A DNA stretch of 64,000 nucleotides from Planococcus sp. MER TA 32b (GTDB taxonomy: Bacteria; Bacillota; Bacilli; Bacillales_A; Planococcaceae), in the NCBI GenBank assembly GCA_023715185.1, contig JAMCAN010000001.1, positions 1,488,001 through 1,552,000 on the forward strand, read 5' to 3'. The translations under genes and the position numbers were made by a program. Below the pieces are notes generated by a model. The model did no database searches. It was not told the DNA's origin and was given only the letters and a program-made list of their open reading frames with translations. Numbering within the stretch: the stretch's first letter is position 1; each line of letters opens with the position of its first letter. Of the stretch, positions 17,312-25,821 are shown in pieces.

Positions 17312-17638
17312 ATGACGAATAAAAATAAAGCGATTTTAAAGAATAATGACTGGGTAAAAGGCATTTCCCGCCACGGTGAAATGATCATCGGTTTTGTTGA
17401 TTCAATGAGTTTGGAGCAGGAAGCTGTGCATGTAGTTGTCGCTGAAAGTGATAACGAAGAGCTGATCGGCCAAACAATTCCCATGCATTTCAATCAAGTG
17501 GAAGTCATTCCCGCGGCCGTAACCAAAAATGCCGGCGAGCTTGAGTTTTTGATTGACCTGGCTTTGGCGACTGGTGATAAAGAGTGGTTCGAGGAACTTT
17601 CCGCTGAATTGAATGAGAAGAAGCAGGCGGTTAATTAA
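17312..17638 (+). CDS. IDEAL-domain protein, paralogue 1
   Basis: 108 residues. The last ~40 carry an IDEAL-type helical motif, FLIDLALATGDKEWFEEL, named for the I-D-E-A-L like pattern also found in YpiB. The N-terminal 65 residues (DWVKGISRHGEMIIGFVDS) look like a small beta domain. About half of the residues match the protein at 18368, so the two are duplicates. Function unknown; IDEAL domains are thought to mediate protein contacts. AGAGGTG lies nine bases before the ATG. It is probably co-transcribed with the DsbA-like gene. Confidence 0.82.
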   Translation: MTNKNKAILKNNDWVKGISRHGEMIIGFVDSMSLEQEAVHVVVAESDNEELIGQTIPMHFNQVEVIPAAVTKNAGELEFLIDLALATGDKEWFEELSAELNEKKQAVN

Positions 17639-17666
17639 GAAAAGCATATGGAAAAAAATGAAGAAA

Positions 17667-17703
17667 GAGCAGCGGCATAATGGAGCCGTTGCTCTTATTT
17701 TTA
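17667..17703 (+). terminator. Terminator after IDEAL paralogue 1
   Basis: AGAGCAGCGGC pairs with GCCGTTGCTCT (one G-U) around ATAATGGA, followed by TATTTTT. Confidence 0.85.
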
Positions 17704-17749
17704 TTATGGACAATATCTATAAAAGTTGACCAAATAATTTTTAATAATC

Positions 17750-17980
17750 GATATTTCGCAAAACAGCTTCTCTTTCCTGAAACCCGTGCTCCTGCATCGC
17801 TGCGCTAGCTTCGTCGCAAAGCGCCGGCCGAAACATCTTAGACCGCGCTTGGCTCGCGCTGAGCTAACTCGGGCTCGGTACCCTTCGCCCGAGTGGATCT
17901 CAGCACTTCGCTAGAAAGGGAGTTGGAAAGCCAACTCCCTTTCTACTCTCCAAGGCGTCTTCGCTGTTTTGCTCCATATC
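17750..17980 (+). repeat. Structured dispersed repeat, copy 3 (family A)
   Basis: 231 bases between the two IDEAL-domain genes. Ends GATATTTCGCAAAACAGC and (complement) GATATGGAGCAAAACAGC. Contains ACTCGGGC / GCCCGAGT and the hairpin GAAAGGGAGTTGG / CCAACTCCCTTTC (17914-17943). The stretch 17981-18367 beyond it contains no gene I can support. Confidence 0.85.
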
Positions 17981-18367
17981 TTTAGAGAGTTCTCTCAGCA
18001 AAGGCTAGACTTATTGCTGACATACGAAGATGGCGCCAACTTTGCAACGAGCTATACGCAGGAGCATAATCTTTGCTCTGTCCATAGTGCCAGAGCGATA
18101 TATTCTATTTTTTAAGTTCAATTTATATAACAGCTGTGTCATTCGTTGACTATTAAATCGCTTCTTGTTGATGTTTGCAGTTTAACAGGAGTAATGTTTC
18201 AAATGACTAGTACTTAAAGCAAATAAACTGAGTCTATTTCATAAAGGAGTAATATTTAATTATCTAGAATTAATGCGTACGGGGATTGAAAGAGGGTATT
18301 GAAGATTATAGTGAAATTATCTCAGTTAAATTATCACAAAAATAAATGGCAAAGCAGGTGTTGAGGA

Positions 18368-18700
18368 ATGAATGAAGAGACGACGATTTTAAAAACCACT
18401 GATTGGGTGAAAGGAACTTCTATTAAAGGTGAAGCGGTCATTGGATTCATCGATTCGCTTAGCATGGTCCAAGGCGCTGCATATGTAACGGTTGCCGAAA
18501 GCGATAATGCTGAGATTGTAGGTTTAACAATTCCAATTGCAGTCCAGCAAGTCGAGACATTGCCGGAAATTGCACCTAAAGATACGGCTCAGCTTGAGGA
18601 TTTGATTGATCTGGCTTTGCAAACGGGTGATAGAGAGTGGTTTGAAGAGTTGACTGGTGAGTTGAATGGAAAGGTAAAGAAGTATAAAGAAATAACTTAA
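18368..18700 (+). CDS. IDEAL-domain protein, paralogue 2
   Basis: 110 residues, a duplicate of the protein at 17312: TTDWVKGTSIKGEAVIGFID at the N-terminus and LIDLALQTGDREWFEEL at about residues 75-91. The ribosome site is weak (CAGGTGTTGAGGA directly before the ATG). It has its own terminator and no neighbour in the same unit. Function unknown, as for paralogue 1. Confidence 0.82.
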   Translation: MNEETTILKTTDWVKGTSIKGEAVIGFIDSLSMVQGAAYVTVAESDNAEIVGLTIPIAVQQVETLPEIAPKDTAQLEDLIDLALQTGDREWFEELTGELNGKVKKYKEIT

Positions 18701-18721
18701 TTGAAAATAATAGTTCTTTAC

Positions 18722-18757
18722 AACAGCAGCAGGCAAAAGATGCCATGCTGTTTTTGT
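18722..18757 (+). terminator. Terminator after IDEAL paralogue 2
   Basis: AACAGC..GGCA pairs with TGCC..GCTGTT and is followed by TTTTGTTTT. A second hairpin, GGAGAAGT / ACTTCTCC (18835-18866), precedes the end of the convergent dehydrogenase gene. Confidence 0.7.
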
Positions 18758-18908
18758 TTTGAAGAATACTAATAAATTATTATCTGTTACTTGATTAACT
18801 CATCAAGTGCTAAAATAATTCCGGAATTTGAATTGGAGAAGTCATCCCTATAGAATGTACTTCTCCTTTCTTTTAACCTTAATTATTTTGGAATGAAATT
18901 AAAATAAC

Positions 18909-20006
18909 TTAGCTGAAAATTTGCTCGTTGCGCACAAATGCTTCAGGCTTCGAACAAGTGCTTTCCATATGGTGATACACGCCATCCCGTGAGGAAGTTA
19001 AAAAGCCATGCATCCCTTCCAATACATGATAGGCGAGCTGGCCGTTTGCACGGTGGGATTTGCCGTTCAGTATTGAATATGCCATGTCAGCTGCGCCAAT
19101 GCCGCGGCCATTTTCCTGGAAACCGGATATCAATGGGATGTCGGTAAAGTTTTTCTCGTCTTTTTTGCGCAGCCTAACCGGACCGCCAAAATTATTCGGG
19201 TCGGGCACGAGCAAAGTTCCTTCGCTCCCGTAAATTTCAATGGGCGGAAGTGTGGAGCCGCCGAAAGCATCGAAGCTGGCAGTCAAGGTTCCCATTGCAC
19301 CTGATGCAAAATCGATCGTTCCGGCTATATGTGTTTCGGTAGAGACGGTGATTTTCTGTCCGGCATTAGGTTCACTCAGGATGGTCCGTTCCGGATAACT
19401 GATGCGCGCGGAGCCGGCAATACGTTGGATGGGGCCGAGCAATGCAATCAAAGCGGTCAAATAATACGGACCCATATCGAACAAGGGGCCACCGCCTTTT
19501 TCATAATAGAAGGCTGGATTCGGGTGCCAATGTTCATGTCCGCGGCCTATCACAAAAGCCGAAGCCCCTATTGGCACACCAATTTCGCCGCTTTCAATCA
19601 GATGTAGCGCGGTTTGTATGCCTGCTCCAAGGAATGTGTCCGGCGCGCCGCCGACCAGTAATCTTTTTTCTTGTGCTTTATCCAAGACCTGCCTGGCTTC
19701 CTGCAGGCTGATGGCCAGCGGTTTCTCAACATAGACATGTTTGCCGGCTTCTAAAATTTGAAGACTTACTTCGGCATGCACTTGCGGAATTGTCAGATTG
19801 ATGACTAAGTCGATTTCAGGATCGGACAGCAGCTCCTGTACAGTGCAAGCTTTTGGAATTCCATATTGTTCAGCTTGCGCACGGGCGCGCTCCAGATCCA
19901 AGTCTGCACAAGCTATCAAGGATATATGGTTGTAGGCCGGGATATTCTCCATGTAAATAGAGCTTATGTAGCCGCAGCCAATGATACCGATCTTAATTGT
20001 GCGCAT
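18909..20006 (-). CDS. Gfo/Idh/MocA-family NAD(P)-dependent dehydrogenase
   Basis: 365 residues. An N-terminal Rossmann fold with GIIGCGYISSIYMENI (about residues 6-21), the EKP catalytic motif in HVYVEKPLAISLQEA (about 94), then the C-terminal alpha/beta domain with GGGPLFDMGPYYLTALIALLG. These enzymes oxidise sugars, inositols or sugar derivatives. It is the last gene of a three-gene minus-strand operon with ThuA and another dehydrogenase. AAAGGGGGAGCAAG precedes the ATG at 20006; the longer frame to 20096 overlaps thuA and lacks a site. Confidence 0.92.
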   Translation of the reverse strand: MRTIKIGIIGCGYISSIYMENIPAYNHISLIACADLDLERARAQAEQYGIPKACTVQELLSDPEIDLVINLTIPQVHAEVSLQILEAGKHVYVEKPLAISLQEARQVLDKAQEKRLLVGGAPDTFLGAGIQTALHLIESGEIGVPIGASAFVIGRGHEHWHPNPAFYYEKGGGPLFDMGPYYLTALIALLGPIQRIAGSARISYPERTILSEPNAGQKITVSTETHIAGTIDFASGAMGTLTASFDAFGGSTLPPIEIYGSEGTLLVPDPNNFGGPVRLRKKDEKNFTDIPLISGFQENGRGIGAADMAYSILNGKSHRANGQLAYHVLEGMHGFLTSSRDGVYHHMESTCSKPEAFVRNEQIFS

Positions 20007-20019
20007 CTTGCTCCCCCTT

Positions 20020-20763
20020 TTATTGGCTGTCTCCCATGCCGGTATAGCTTCCCGAATTTCCGGAAACTGCCTGGCTTTGATTGCTTGGTGTTCCATAGAG
20101 TGCTTTGCCTTCAGCCGCCCATAAAAATCCTCTTTTCATCATGAACGAAACTTCAGGCATCGCTATGATATCCGCTGTATGTCCGAGTGAATTGTAAAAC
20201 ACGCGCCCGGCGCCCCAGCGTTTTGTCCAGACAACCGGCATATCGACGGCTTTATTTGAAGTATGCGGACCTGCCGCAACAGGGAAGTGGGTGGTGGCCA
20301 GCACTTCTACTGCGGGATCGACGTGCAGATAATACTGTTCGCTGACAACTTTGAAATCATTCAAGCCTTCCAACAGTGTGCTTAAAGAATGCTTGATATT
20401 GACCATATATTCTATTCCGTCATTGCCGGGATGCGCGACCCAGTTGCCGCCCGTCATAAACTGCCAGTCCACATTTTTCCGGAATGAATCGCACATGCCG
20501 CCGTGGCTGCCCGCCAGTCCGACGCCGCTGATTACAGCTTCAGAGACATTGCGTACGTATTGTGGATCGATTTCTCCCATCGTCCAGTTAGGTACGATCA
20601 AATCAAGCGCTTTCAATTTTTCAGCATCTGCATATGCTTCCAGTGTATTGGAAATTTCTGCTTCGAAGTTTTCGGCCTCAAGCAGCTCTTTATAGATTTC
20701 CGCGACTTGTTCAGGCTCATGGCCGTCCCATCCGCCTTGGACGATCAGCGCTTTTTTCTTCAC
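20020..20763 (-). CDS. ThuA-domain protein (trehalose-utilisation type)
   Basis: 247 residues with a class I glutamine-amidotransferase-like fold: MKKKALIVQGGWDGHEPEQV at the start, GLAGSHGGMCDSFR in the position of the nucleophile elbow, and VVWTKRWGAGRVFYNSLGHT typical of ThuA domains. ThuA-like proteins accompany dehydrogenases in oxidative (keto-sugar) pathways for trehalose, sucrose and other sugars. The last ~20 residues (Ser/Gly-rich) appear disordered. It sits between two dehydrogenase genes, spaced 13 and 30 bases. Confidence 0.9.
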   Translation of the reverse strand: MKKKALIVQGGWDGHEPEQVAEIYKELLEAENFEAEISNTLEAYADAEKLKALDLIVPNWTMGEIDPQYVRNVSEAVISGVGLAGSHGGMCDSFRKNVDWQFMTGGNWVAHPGNDGIEYMVNIKHSLSTLLEGLNDFKVVSEQYYLHVDPAVEVLATTHFPVAAGPHTSNKAVDMPVVWTKRWGAGRVFYNSLGHTADIIAMPEVSFMMKRGFLWAAEGKALYGTPSNQSQAVSGNSGSYTGMGDSQ

Positions 20764-20793
20764 GGGCTCAACACTCCTGTCGGTTCAAATTTT

Positions 20794-21954
20794 TTAAAGA
20801 GCGGATACTTCAATCCACTTTCTTTCCTTAATGGATAATTCAACAGCTTCAAGTACTTGCTGGCATTTTACTCCATCGTTGAAATTGGGTACCGGCTGCC
20901 GGTTTTCCTGAAGGGCATCCATGAATTCAACAAACGCGTGGGTAAACGTATGTTCATAGCCGATCGGATGTCCAGCAGGCCACCAGTTTTCAGAAAAGGC
21001 ATGTGCCGGATCGGTGGCGAGTATGCGCCGGAAACCTTGAACGTCCTCTTTGTCATCGGTAAAGTAGACCTGCAATTCGTTCATACGTTCAAAATCGAAA
21101 ATTATACTGCCTTTGCTGCCGTTGATTTCAAAAGAGTTCGTGCTGCGATGTCCTGTTGCGAAGCGGGTTGCTTCAAAACTTCCAAGGGCGCCGTCAGCGA
21201 AGCGGGCGAGGAATAATGTCGCGTCGTCAACAGTGACTGGACCGGCTTCGGCTTCCTTTCCTTTTGTTGCCGATAAACCTCCCGTTTGTTCCGGGAGCGG
21301 CCGTTCTTTGATGAACGTTTCACTCATGCCGATGACATCATCGATATCGCCGATTAGATAATGGGCCATGTCGATCAGATGCGCTCCTAAATCGCCATGC
21401 GCACCTGAACCGGCGATTTCTTTTTGAAGCCGCCAGGCGAGGGGGAAGTCCGGATCGACCAGCCAGTCCTGCAGAAACCAGGCCCGGAAATGATGGATGT
21501 CGCCCAATCTGCCGTCGTCGATCAACTTTTTCGCCAGCAGCACAGCGGGGGCAAAACGGTAATTGAAGCCGACCATATGCTTCACGCCTGCTGTTTCCGC
21601 CGCTTCCAGCATTTCGCGTGAATCCTTTAAAGAAAGTGCCAGCGGCTTTTCACAGTAGAGATGTTTGCCGGCTCCGGCCGCCGCAATGGCAATTTCCTTA
21701 TGGGCGTTGCTTGGGGCGTTGATGTCGATCAAGTCGATATCTTCCCTGGCTACGAGATCTTTCCAATCGGAGCTATGCTCATCCCATCCGAATTGTGCTG
21801 CGGCAGCTGCAACCGCATCCTTGCTTCGGCCGCAAATCACTTTCATATGCGGTTTGATGCGGTCCGGAAAGAACATCGGCAGCGCCCGGTACCCGTTGCT
21901 GTGTGCTTTGCCCATGAACTTATAGCCGACCATTCCGATATTTAATTTATTCAT
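20794..21954 (-). CDS. Gfo/Idh/MocA-family dehydrogenase
   Basis: 386 residues, first gene of the operon. Rossmann motif GMVGYKFMGKAHSNGYR, EKP motif in HLYCEKPLALSLKDSREML, and GSGAHGDLGAHLIDMAHYLIG in the C-terminal domain, the His of which is usually catalytic. YKFMGKAHSNGYR is typical of the branch found in sugar and inositol catabolism. With ThuA and the second dehydrogenase it probably oxidises an imported sugar or derivative; the substrate cannot be told. The gene starts 17 bases from an operator-like palindrome. Confidence 0.92.
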   Translation of the reverse strand: MNKLNIGMVGYKFMGKAHSNGYRALPMFFPDRIKPHMKVICGRSKDAVAAAAAQFGWDEHSSDWKDLVAREDIDLIDINAPSNAHKEIAIAAAGAGKHLYCEKPLALSLKDSREMLEAAETAGVKHMVGFNYRFAPAVLLAKKLIDDGRLGDIHHFRAWFLQDWLVDPDFPLAWRLQKEIAGSGAHGDLGAHLIDMAHYLIGDIDDVIGMSETFIKERPLPEQTGGLSATKGKEAEAGPVTVDDATLFLARFADGALGSFEATRFATGHRSTNSFEINGSKGSIIFDFERMNELQVYFTDDKEDVQGFRRILATDPAHAFSENWWPAGHPIGYEHTFTHAFVEFMDALQENRQPVPNFNDGVKCQQVLEAVELSIKERKWIEVSAL

Positions 21955-21970
21955 CTGCTCATCCCCAATC

Positions 21971-21991
21971 TTTGTTTACTTGATAAACAAA
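21971..21991. promoter_or_regulatory. Palindromic operator upstream of the dehydrogenase operon
   Basis: TTTGTTTA, five-base centre, TAAACAAA: a perfect 8-base inverted repeat directly upstream of the first gene. The sequence resembles sites of ROK/XylR-type sugar repressors. No regulator gene is adjacent, so the cognate factor lies elsewhere. Confidence 0.65.
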
Positions 21992-22166
21992 CTCGCTTTC
22001 ATTTTCCCGAATATTTAAAATTCTGTCAAATCAAAGAGCTCGGCGCAAAACCTTCAAGCTGGGTGTTAATATTTTCACGTATGGAAAGGAATTGGCCAAG
22101 ATTATATAGAATTGGTAAGAGATGCCTTTTATAGGGTTTCAGAAATTTCACAAGGGGATGAAGAAG

Positions 22167-22505
22167 ATGACAATGACGGCTTTAAATGAAACGATGCTGC
22201 AGATTGAAAAGGAGATCAATAATGATCCTGAACCGATTTCAGGAATGGATACAGTCTATAGATTTGTAATCGATGGGGAGACGTTCCTTTTACAATTGAA
22301 AGACGGTAAAGCTGATTTATTAACGGGTTCAGATAAGGATGCGGATTGCACGCTTAAAATGTCTTACGATAATTTCCAAAAGTTCCTTGCTGGAAAACTG
22401 AATGGTATGACTGCCTTTATGACCGGCAAATTAAAGATTGACGGCGATATGACCAAAGCGCTGAAGCTCGAAAATATTGTGAAGAAATATGAGTTGCAAA
22501 TCTGA
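22167..22505 (+). CDS. SCP2 sterol-binding-domain protein
   Basis: 112 residues. Single SCP2-like fold: YRFVIDGETFLLQLKDG, then DADCTLKMSYDNFQKFLAGK and GKLKIDGDMTKALKLENI near the C-terminus, matching bacterial one-domain SCP2 proteins that bind lipids or acyl-CoA. AAGGGG lies about ten bases before the ATG at 22167; ATG 22158 and 22173 are alternatives. It is monogenic with a strong terminator. Confidence 0.88.
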   Translation: MTMTALNETMLQIEKEINNDPEPISGMDTVYRFVIDGETFLLQLKDGKADLLTGSDKDADCTLKMSYDNFQKFLAGKLNGMTAFMTGKLKIDGDMTKALKLENIVKKYELQI

Positions 22506-22524
22506 AATGATTAAAAACCGACTG

Positions 22525-22562
22525 AAGCTGGCCTGGCGCAACATTGCGCAGGCCAGCTTTTT
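22525..22562 (+). terminator. Terminator after the SCP2 gene
   Basis: AAGCTGGCCTGGCGCA pairs with TGCGCAGGCCAGCTT (one bulged base), followed by five T. Confidence 0.9.
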
Positions 22563-22614
22563 CAGTTAAGAAATGAATTTCTGTAAATATTATCTGAATT
22601 GTTCGTTTATTTTA

Positions 22615-22643
22615 TTGCAAACATACGTTCTGTTTGTTATGAT
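22615..22643 (+). promoter_or_regulatory. Sigma-A promoter with overlapping LexA (SOS) box
   Basis: TTGCAA (22615-22620), 17-base spacer, TATGAT (22638-22643). CAAACATACGTTCT at 22618-22631 matches the Bacillus LexA consensus CGAACRNRYGTTYC at 12 of 14 positions and covers the -35 box and spacer, an ideal repressor position. Confidence 0.7.
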
Positions 22644-22737
22644 GTTTTTATTAAGAGATGGAATGGCGGGTCTCATTGCCGCACATTCAGCGGATGCCTC
22701 TTCAATAAAGACAGTATGAATTTGGAGGAGGATATTG

Positions 22738-23406
22738 ATGTTTCAAACTGCAAAAGAATTAGAAACTCTCTTTTACACGGAAGCGGCGTTTTATAAGCTT
22801 CAGACGCACGAAAAAATTCATCTCTGCCGGAGCCTTGCTTCCATCCGCCGAACAGGCACAGAAACTGTAAAGCCTGATGCGTTGTTTGTGCTGCTGAACC
22901 CCGGTAAATGTCTCCCGGTCGATGGTGAAGAGACTATTTCATTGTTAACTGGAGAAGCAGACAATCTGCCGATGCTTCCGGCAACACCGGACAACACAAT
23001 GTATCAGCTGATGCGCCTGATGGAGCGGATGGAGTGGAATTATGTCCAGATCATCAATCTGACAGATTTGAAAACAGGGAAATTCGAGGAATATCTGGAA
23101 TGCCAAAAATGGATGAGGGTACACTGTGACAATCGCCACAATATATTTTCCATTGACCGCTATCATGAATTGCTGGACCGTGTAGAAAATGCGGGAGTGG
23201 TCATTGCGGGATGGGGGACCAAATCCCAGATTATTTCAGCTGCGGAAGAAGCAAATACAATATTGTGGGAAATCGCGGAAGTAAAAGGTCTGCGCTTTAG
23301 ACAGCACCCACTTTACTATCATCCGTTTCCATGGCTGCAAACAAAATGTGTCATGTGGCTGGATGATATGGAAGAGCAGCTGAAACGTGTCGGTGAAGTG
23401 GTTTGA
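22738..23406 (+). CDS. DUF1643-like protein under SOS-type control
   Basis: 222 residues. Features of the DUF1643 family are seen: LFVLLNPGKC (about residue 50), a W-x-Y-V-x-I-I-N-L strand (about 101), VVIAGWGTKSQIISAA (about 160) and RQHPLYYHPFPW near 195. The family has no known function but often lies near DNA-modification or defence genes. GGAGGAGG lies eight bases before the ATG at 22738. The promoter carries a LexA-like box, so expression probably rises after DNA damage. Confidence 0.72.
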   Translation: MFQTAKELETLFYTEAAFYKLQTHEKIHLCRSLASIRRTGTETVKPDALFVLLNPGKCLPVDGEETISLLTGEADNLPMLPATPDNTMYQLMRLMERMEWNYVQIINLTDLKTGKFEEYLECQKWMRVHCDNRHNIFSIDRYHELLDRVENAGVVIAGWGTKSQIISAAEEANTILWEIAEVKGLRFRQHPLYYHPFPWLQTKCVMWLDDMEEQLKRVGEVV

Positions 23407-23476
23407 GAGGCAGCGGTAAAAGGGAAGTGCAATGGCTTCGCAAGCTGTCGTGACGCGTTTTTGGAAATGAAACAGG

Positions 23477-23512
23477 AAAGCCGCAACTGGGAAACGATCC
23501 AGCTGCGGCTTT
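23477..23512 (+). terminator. Terminator between convergent DUF1643-like and Bax-inhibitor genes
   Basis: AAAGCCGCAACTGG pairs with CCAGCTGCGGCTTT around GAAACGAT. It can serve both strands. Confidence 0.75.
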
Positions 23513-23542
23513 CTTATATAAAGACTTTATAAGAAGCTGATT

Positions 23543-24277
23543 TTACCTGCTGCGGATTTTCGACAGCAAGCGGAGTATTTCCAGATACAGCCACACCAAA
23601 GTGATGAGGAGGCCGAACGCTCCGTACCATTCGAAGTATTTCGGCACCCGGCTGGCTGCGGCATTTTCAATATAATCGAAATCGAGAACCAGATTCAGCG
23701 ACGCGATTATGACGATGACGACGCTTATGGCGATGCCAATCGGTGAAGAATCGTGCAGATAAGGAATAGTGAATCCGAAGAATCCGCCGATGAACGAAAT
23801 GATATAGACAAGGAATATGGCGCCAGTCGCGGCGACAACGCCCATTCTGAAGTTCTGTGTGACTTTGATCAGTCCGGATTTATAGACTAGCAGCAGACTC
23901 AGCAGCACTGCGATTGTCAGCATCACCGCCTGAAAGACGATTCCGCCATATTGCGCTTCATATTGCGCGGATATGGCCCCAAGGAATAATCCTTCCAGCA
24001 AAGCATAAAGTGGAGATGTAAAAGGCGAAACCTTCGGCACAAAGATGGTGATCAAAGCCACAATCAGTCCGCCGATAGCACCAATCAATATCAGGGGCAA
24101 GACACTGCCGGGATTTTCAACAAACTGGTTCCAGGAATAGACGAAGGTAGCCAGTACCAGAAGTATAAGAATGAAAGTCCTGTTGACCGTTCCGCCGATG
24201 GTCATTGTCTGGCCGGGGCCGATTGTATCAAATTTTTCAAATGCCTCTTTTTTTAAACTCGGATTTCCGCTTCTCAA
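23543..24277 (-). CDS. Bax inhibitor-1 / YccA-like membrane protein
   Basis: About 244 residues with seven hydrophobic segments. The start RSGNPSLKKEAFEKFD and SPLYALLEGLFLGAISAQYE are typical of the bacterial Bax1-I-like family; the C-terminal helix ends in charged residues. Plant and animal relatives are calcium-leak channels; bacterial roles are unclear. The start is probably TTG 24277, five bases after GAGGTGA; GTG 24286 is in frame but overlaps that site. Confidence 0.85.
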   Translation of the reverse strand: MRSGNPSLKKEAFEKFDTIGPGQTMTIGGTVNRTFILILLVLATFVYSWNQFVENPGSVLPLILIGAIGGLIVALITIFVPKVSPFTSPLYALLEGLFLGAISAQYEAQYGGIVFQAVMLTIAVLLSLLLVYKSGLIKVTQNFRMGVVAATGAIFLVYIISFIGGFFGFTIPYLHDSSPIGIAISVVIVIIASLNLVLDFDYIENAAASRVPKYFEWYGAFGLLITLVWLYLEILRLLSKIRSR

Positions 24278-24497
24278 TAACTTCACCTCATTATTTTCAG
24301 ACGAGCAGCTCCATTATATCCCGTATGTTACAAATCACCAATCAAAAACAGCTTGCCGCGCTGAAATGAATATAAAGGCAGTTCAGGAAAAGGGGCTGTG
24401 AAGAAAAGCAGATGCTGACGGTTTTTAATGTTTGATTGTCGGTAAACAGGATAATAGATGTAGAAGCGGTTATATAATATTGAAAGGTGGTTTAAGT

Positions 24498-25697
24498 ATG
24501 ATCACACACCAATTACTCATCCTGCTGTTTATCGGCTACGTCGTTTATACGATAGACATAAAGAAGAATTTCTTTCCGGTTCCGGTAGTATTAGTTGTAA
24601 TAGGGCTGGGCTTATCGTTCATACCATTCTTTCAGGAATTCAATATTTCTAAAGACATTATTTTTAATGTATTTCTTCCGGCCATCCTATTTACATCCGC
24701 ATATCAATTCCCCCTGAAGCAATTGAGGGAGAATATCGGAATTATCATCACCTTGAGTACGCTGGGCATGATCGCCACCGTGTTTTTGCTGGGGCTTTCC
24801 ATTTATCTTGCTGGTACGAATTTCACCGCGCTGTCATTTACAGCGGCTTTTTTATTGGCAGCGATACTCGCTCCGACTGATCCGGTTTCAGTCACCACCA
24901 TACTGAAGGAAAGCAGCGGAGCGGAACAGATAGCTGATGTGGTTGAAGGGGAGTCGATGATCAACGACGGGACCAGTATCGTCTTCTTCACCATCTTTCT
25001 TACGATGTTTCAGACTGAAGGAGGATTTTCTGCCGGCAAGTTCGTTTCGGAACTCCTGCTCGTGTCGATTGGGGGAGTCTTACTGGGCGTCGCTGTCGGC
25101 TGGCTTATGAGCAAAACCATCCGTTTCACGAAAGACAAGAAATATCAGGTGATGCTGAGTATTGTCGGAGCCTATGGGTCGTTTTACATCGGTGAAGCAA
25201 TCGGTGTATCTGGCGTCCTGGCAACTGTGGCTGCCGGCGTATTCGTATCCTATGAAATGAGTAAGGAAATCAAGGAGGATAACTTGAAGGGTTCGCTCGA
25301 TGGATTTTGGGATATCGCCACACCCGTTTTACTGGCCGTGCTGTTTCTTCTGATCGGGATACGCGGGGCTGAATACCTGTCGTTCTCGGGCTGGTGGTAT
25401 GCCATTGTAATTTTCGTGCTTTCCATTGTCATCCGTTATATCGTGATCGGTATTATTATTTACGGTGTGCCTTCCTGGCGCCATGAATTCAAGAGCGATT
25501 TTTCCACTGTTACATTAACGGCCTGGTCAGGCATAAAAGGTGCGATGTCGGTTGCTTTGCTTCTCTGGCTGGAGGAAGCCGCTTCCGGAAAAGACGAAAT
25601 TTTGGTTTCTTTGGCGTTTGCGGCTATATTGTTGTCATTGGTCATACAAAGTGTCGGCATTTATCCTTTATCCAAAGTATTGAAGAATCTCCAGTGA
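24498..25697 (+). CDS. Na+/H+ antiporter, CPA1 (NhaP-like) family
   Basis: 399 residues, about twelve helices. Diagnostic CPA1 motifs are present: ILAPTDPVSVTTIL in the unwound helix and VVEGESMINDGTSIV with the essential acidic residues (about 130-170). It exchanges Na+ or K+ for protons in the cytoplasmic membrane, aiding pH and salt balance. GAAAGGTGG precedes the ATG at 24498; the in-frame extension to 24432 lacks a site. It ends in a short soluble tail with no RCK/TrkA domain. Confidence 0.92.
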   Translation: MITHQLLILLFIGYVVYTIDIKKNFFPVPVVLVVIGLGLSFIPFFQEFNISKDIIFNVFLPAILFTSAYQFPLKQLRENIGIIITLSTLGMIATVFLLGLSIYLAGTNFTALSFTAAFLLAAILAPTDPVSVTTILKESSGAEQIADVVEGESMINDGTSIVFFTIFLTMFQTEGGFSAGKFVSELLLVSIGGVLLGVAVGWLMSKTIRFTKDKKYQVMLSIVGAYGSFYIGEAIGVSGVLATVAAGVFVSYEMSKEIKEDNLKGSLDGFWDIATPVLLAVLFLLIGIRGAEYLSFSGWWYAIVIFVLSIVIRYIVIGIIIYGVPSWRHEFKSDFSTVTLTAWSGIKGAMSVALLLWLEEAASGKDEILVSLAFAAILLSLVIQSVGIYPLSKVLKNLQ

Positions 25698-25720
25698 TAA
25701 CGGTTTATTAACCAGCTAAA

Positions 25721-25751
25721 AGCTCCAGTTCCCTTCAGGGGAATTGGGGCT
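25721..25751 (+). terminator. Hairpin after the antiporter gene
   Basis: AGCTCCAGTTCCC pairs with GGGGAATTGGGGCT (some G-U). The T tail is weak (ATTCCTGTTGTT). Confidence 0.6.
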
Positions 25752-25821
25752 ATTCCTGTTGTTATTTATGATAAGATTAAAGGAATAAAATGTATTCTGG
25801 CGAGAAGGATGGAGGGGCAGT

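Noticed and set aside
18294-18299. GGGTAT as a sigma-B -10 box before IDEAL paralogue 2
   Set aside because: No GTTTAA-like -35 sequence lies 12-15 bases upstream.
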